55,264 nucleotides of DNA from Xenorhabdus indica (lineage in GTDB: Bacteria; Pseudomonadota; Gammaproteobacteria; Enterobacterales; Enterobacteriaceae): the NCBI RefSeq assembly GCF_014467235.1, contig NZ_NKHP01000026.1, positions 1-55,264 of the forward strand, given 5' to 3'. Positions 55,231 through 55,264 of this stretch are shown one piece after another (the first letter of the stretch is position 1; each line of letters begins with the position of its first letter). Below the pieces are notes generated by a model. It had not been told where the DNA came from and did not search any database. It was given only the letters and a program-made list of their open reading frames with translations. The translations under genes and the position numbers were made by a program.

Positions 55231-55264
55231 AATCCTGTTTTCAATCCCGAACAAGCTGCCGGAC

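Noticed and set aside
1..55264. CRISPR arrays, tRNA genes, prophage or integrase modules
   Set aside because: No regularly spaced direct repeats, no cloverleaf-type sequences and no phage structural or integrase genes were seen in either strand.

Overview
The window is chromosomal DNA of an enteric gamma-proteobacterium, most probably Photorhabdus or a close relative in the Morganellaceae. Three things point there: the Enterobacterales synteny blocks, the many proteins that align end to end with E. coli orthologues at moderate GC, and accessory genes typical of Xenorhabdus/Photorhabdus (a XyeA/XyeB triceptide locus, a clostridial-toxin-like glycosyltransferase, extra LuxC/LuxE-type enzymes). 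The species is an inference.

Layout. 1-1132: N-terminal part of a leftward autotransporter-type surface protein, then about 1.6 kb of AT-rich DNA with decayed coding fragments. 2761-7839: tandemly duplicated prlC (two 680-aa oligopeptidase A copies, the second with a very good heat-shock promoter) followed by rsmJ. 8190-13895: a complete RiPP operon, with a 51-aa XyeA-type precursor, an intrinsic attenuator, a radical SAM/SPASM maturase, a two-DTG periplasmic aspartic-protease-like protein, an HlyD adaptor and a peptidase-C39 ABC exporter. The predicted 12-residue core (WVNAFANWSKAL) has three aromatic-x-N/K motifs and ends like darobactin. 13980-19851: gdhA, uspA, uspB, pitA, yhiN. 19911-28090: an accessory block with a CatB-like acetyltransferase, then an operon of a LuxE-type ligase, a LuxC-reductase/adenylating-ligase fusion, a PaaK-like ligase and a GNAT protein, facing an APH(3')-like kinase. 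28181-28278: the iron-responsive sRNA RyhB behind a Fur box. 28610-33936: pckA, hslO, hslR, igaA on the minus strand. 34292-40733: nudE, mrcA and the competence/pilus operon hofM-N-O-Q, in which hofP is missing and HofQ starts with a HofP-like DPFQPP segment. 41133-47352: the aroK-aroB-damX-dam-rpe-gph-trpS superoperon. 47493-48584: a low-GC toxin-like glycosyltransferase behind a perfect CRP core site. 48790-50266: yiiM and sodA (Fur box). 50662-54766: acs-yjcH-actP. 54851-55230: an IS3-type transposase remnant, an rRNA terminator and a minus-strand 5S rRNA gene, the end of an rRNA operon that continues outside.

How it works together: most of the window is conserved core metabolism (acetate uptake and activation, gluconeogenesis, glutamate synthesis, shikimate pathway, DNA methylation, peptidoglycan synthesis, stress proteins). 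The accessory insertions carry the specialised biology. The strongest candidate for an exciting system is the triceptide operon, which looks able to make, trim and export a cyclophane peptide antibiotic with a darobactin-like end. The second is the LuxE/LuxC-ligase/PaaK/GNAT operon, which looks like a carboxylic-acid activation and reduction pathway of unknown product bordered by genes resembling antibiotic-modifying enzymes.
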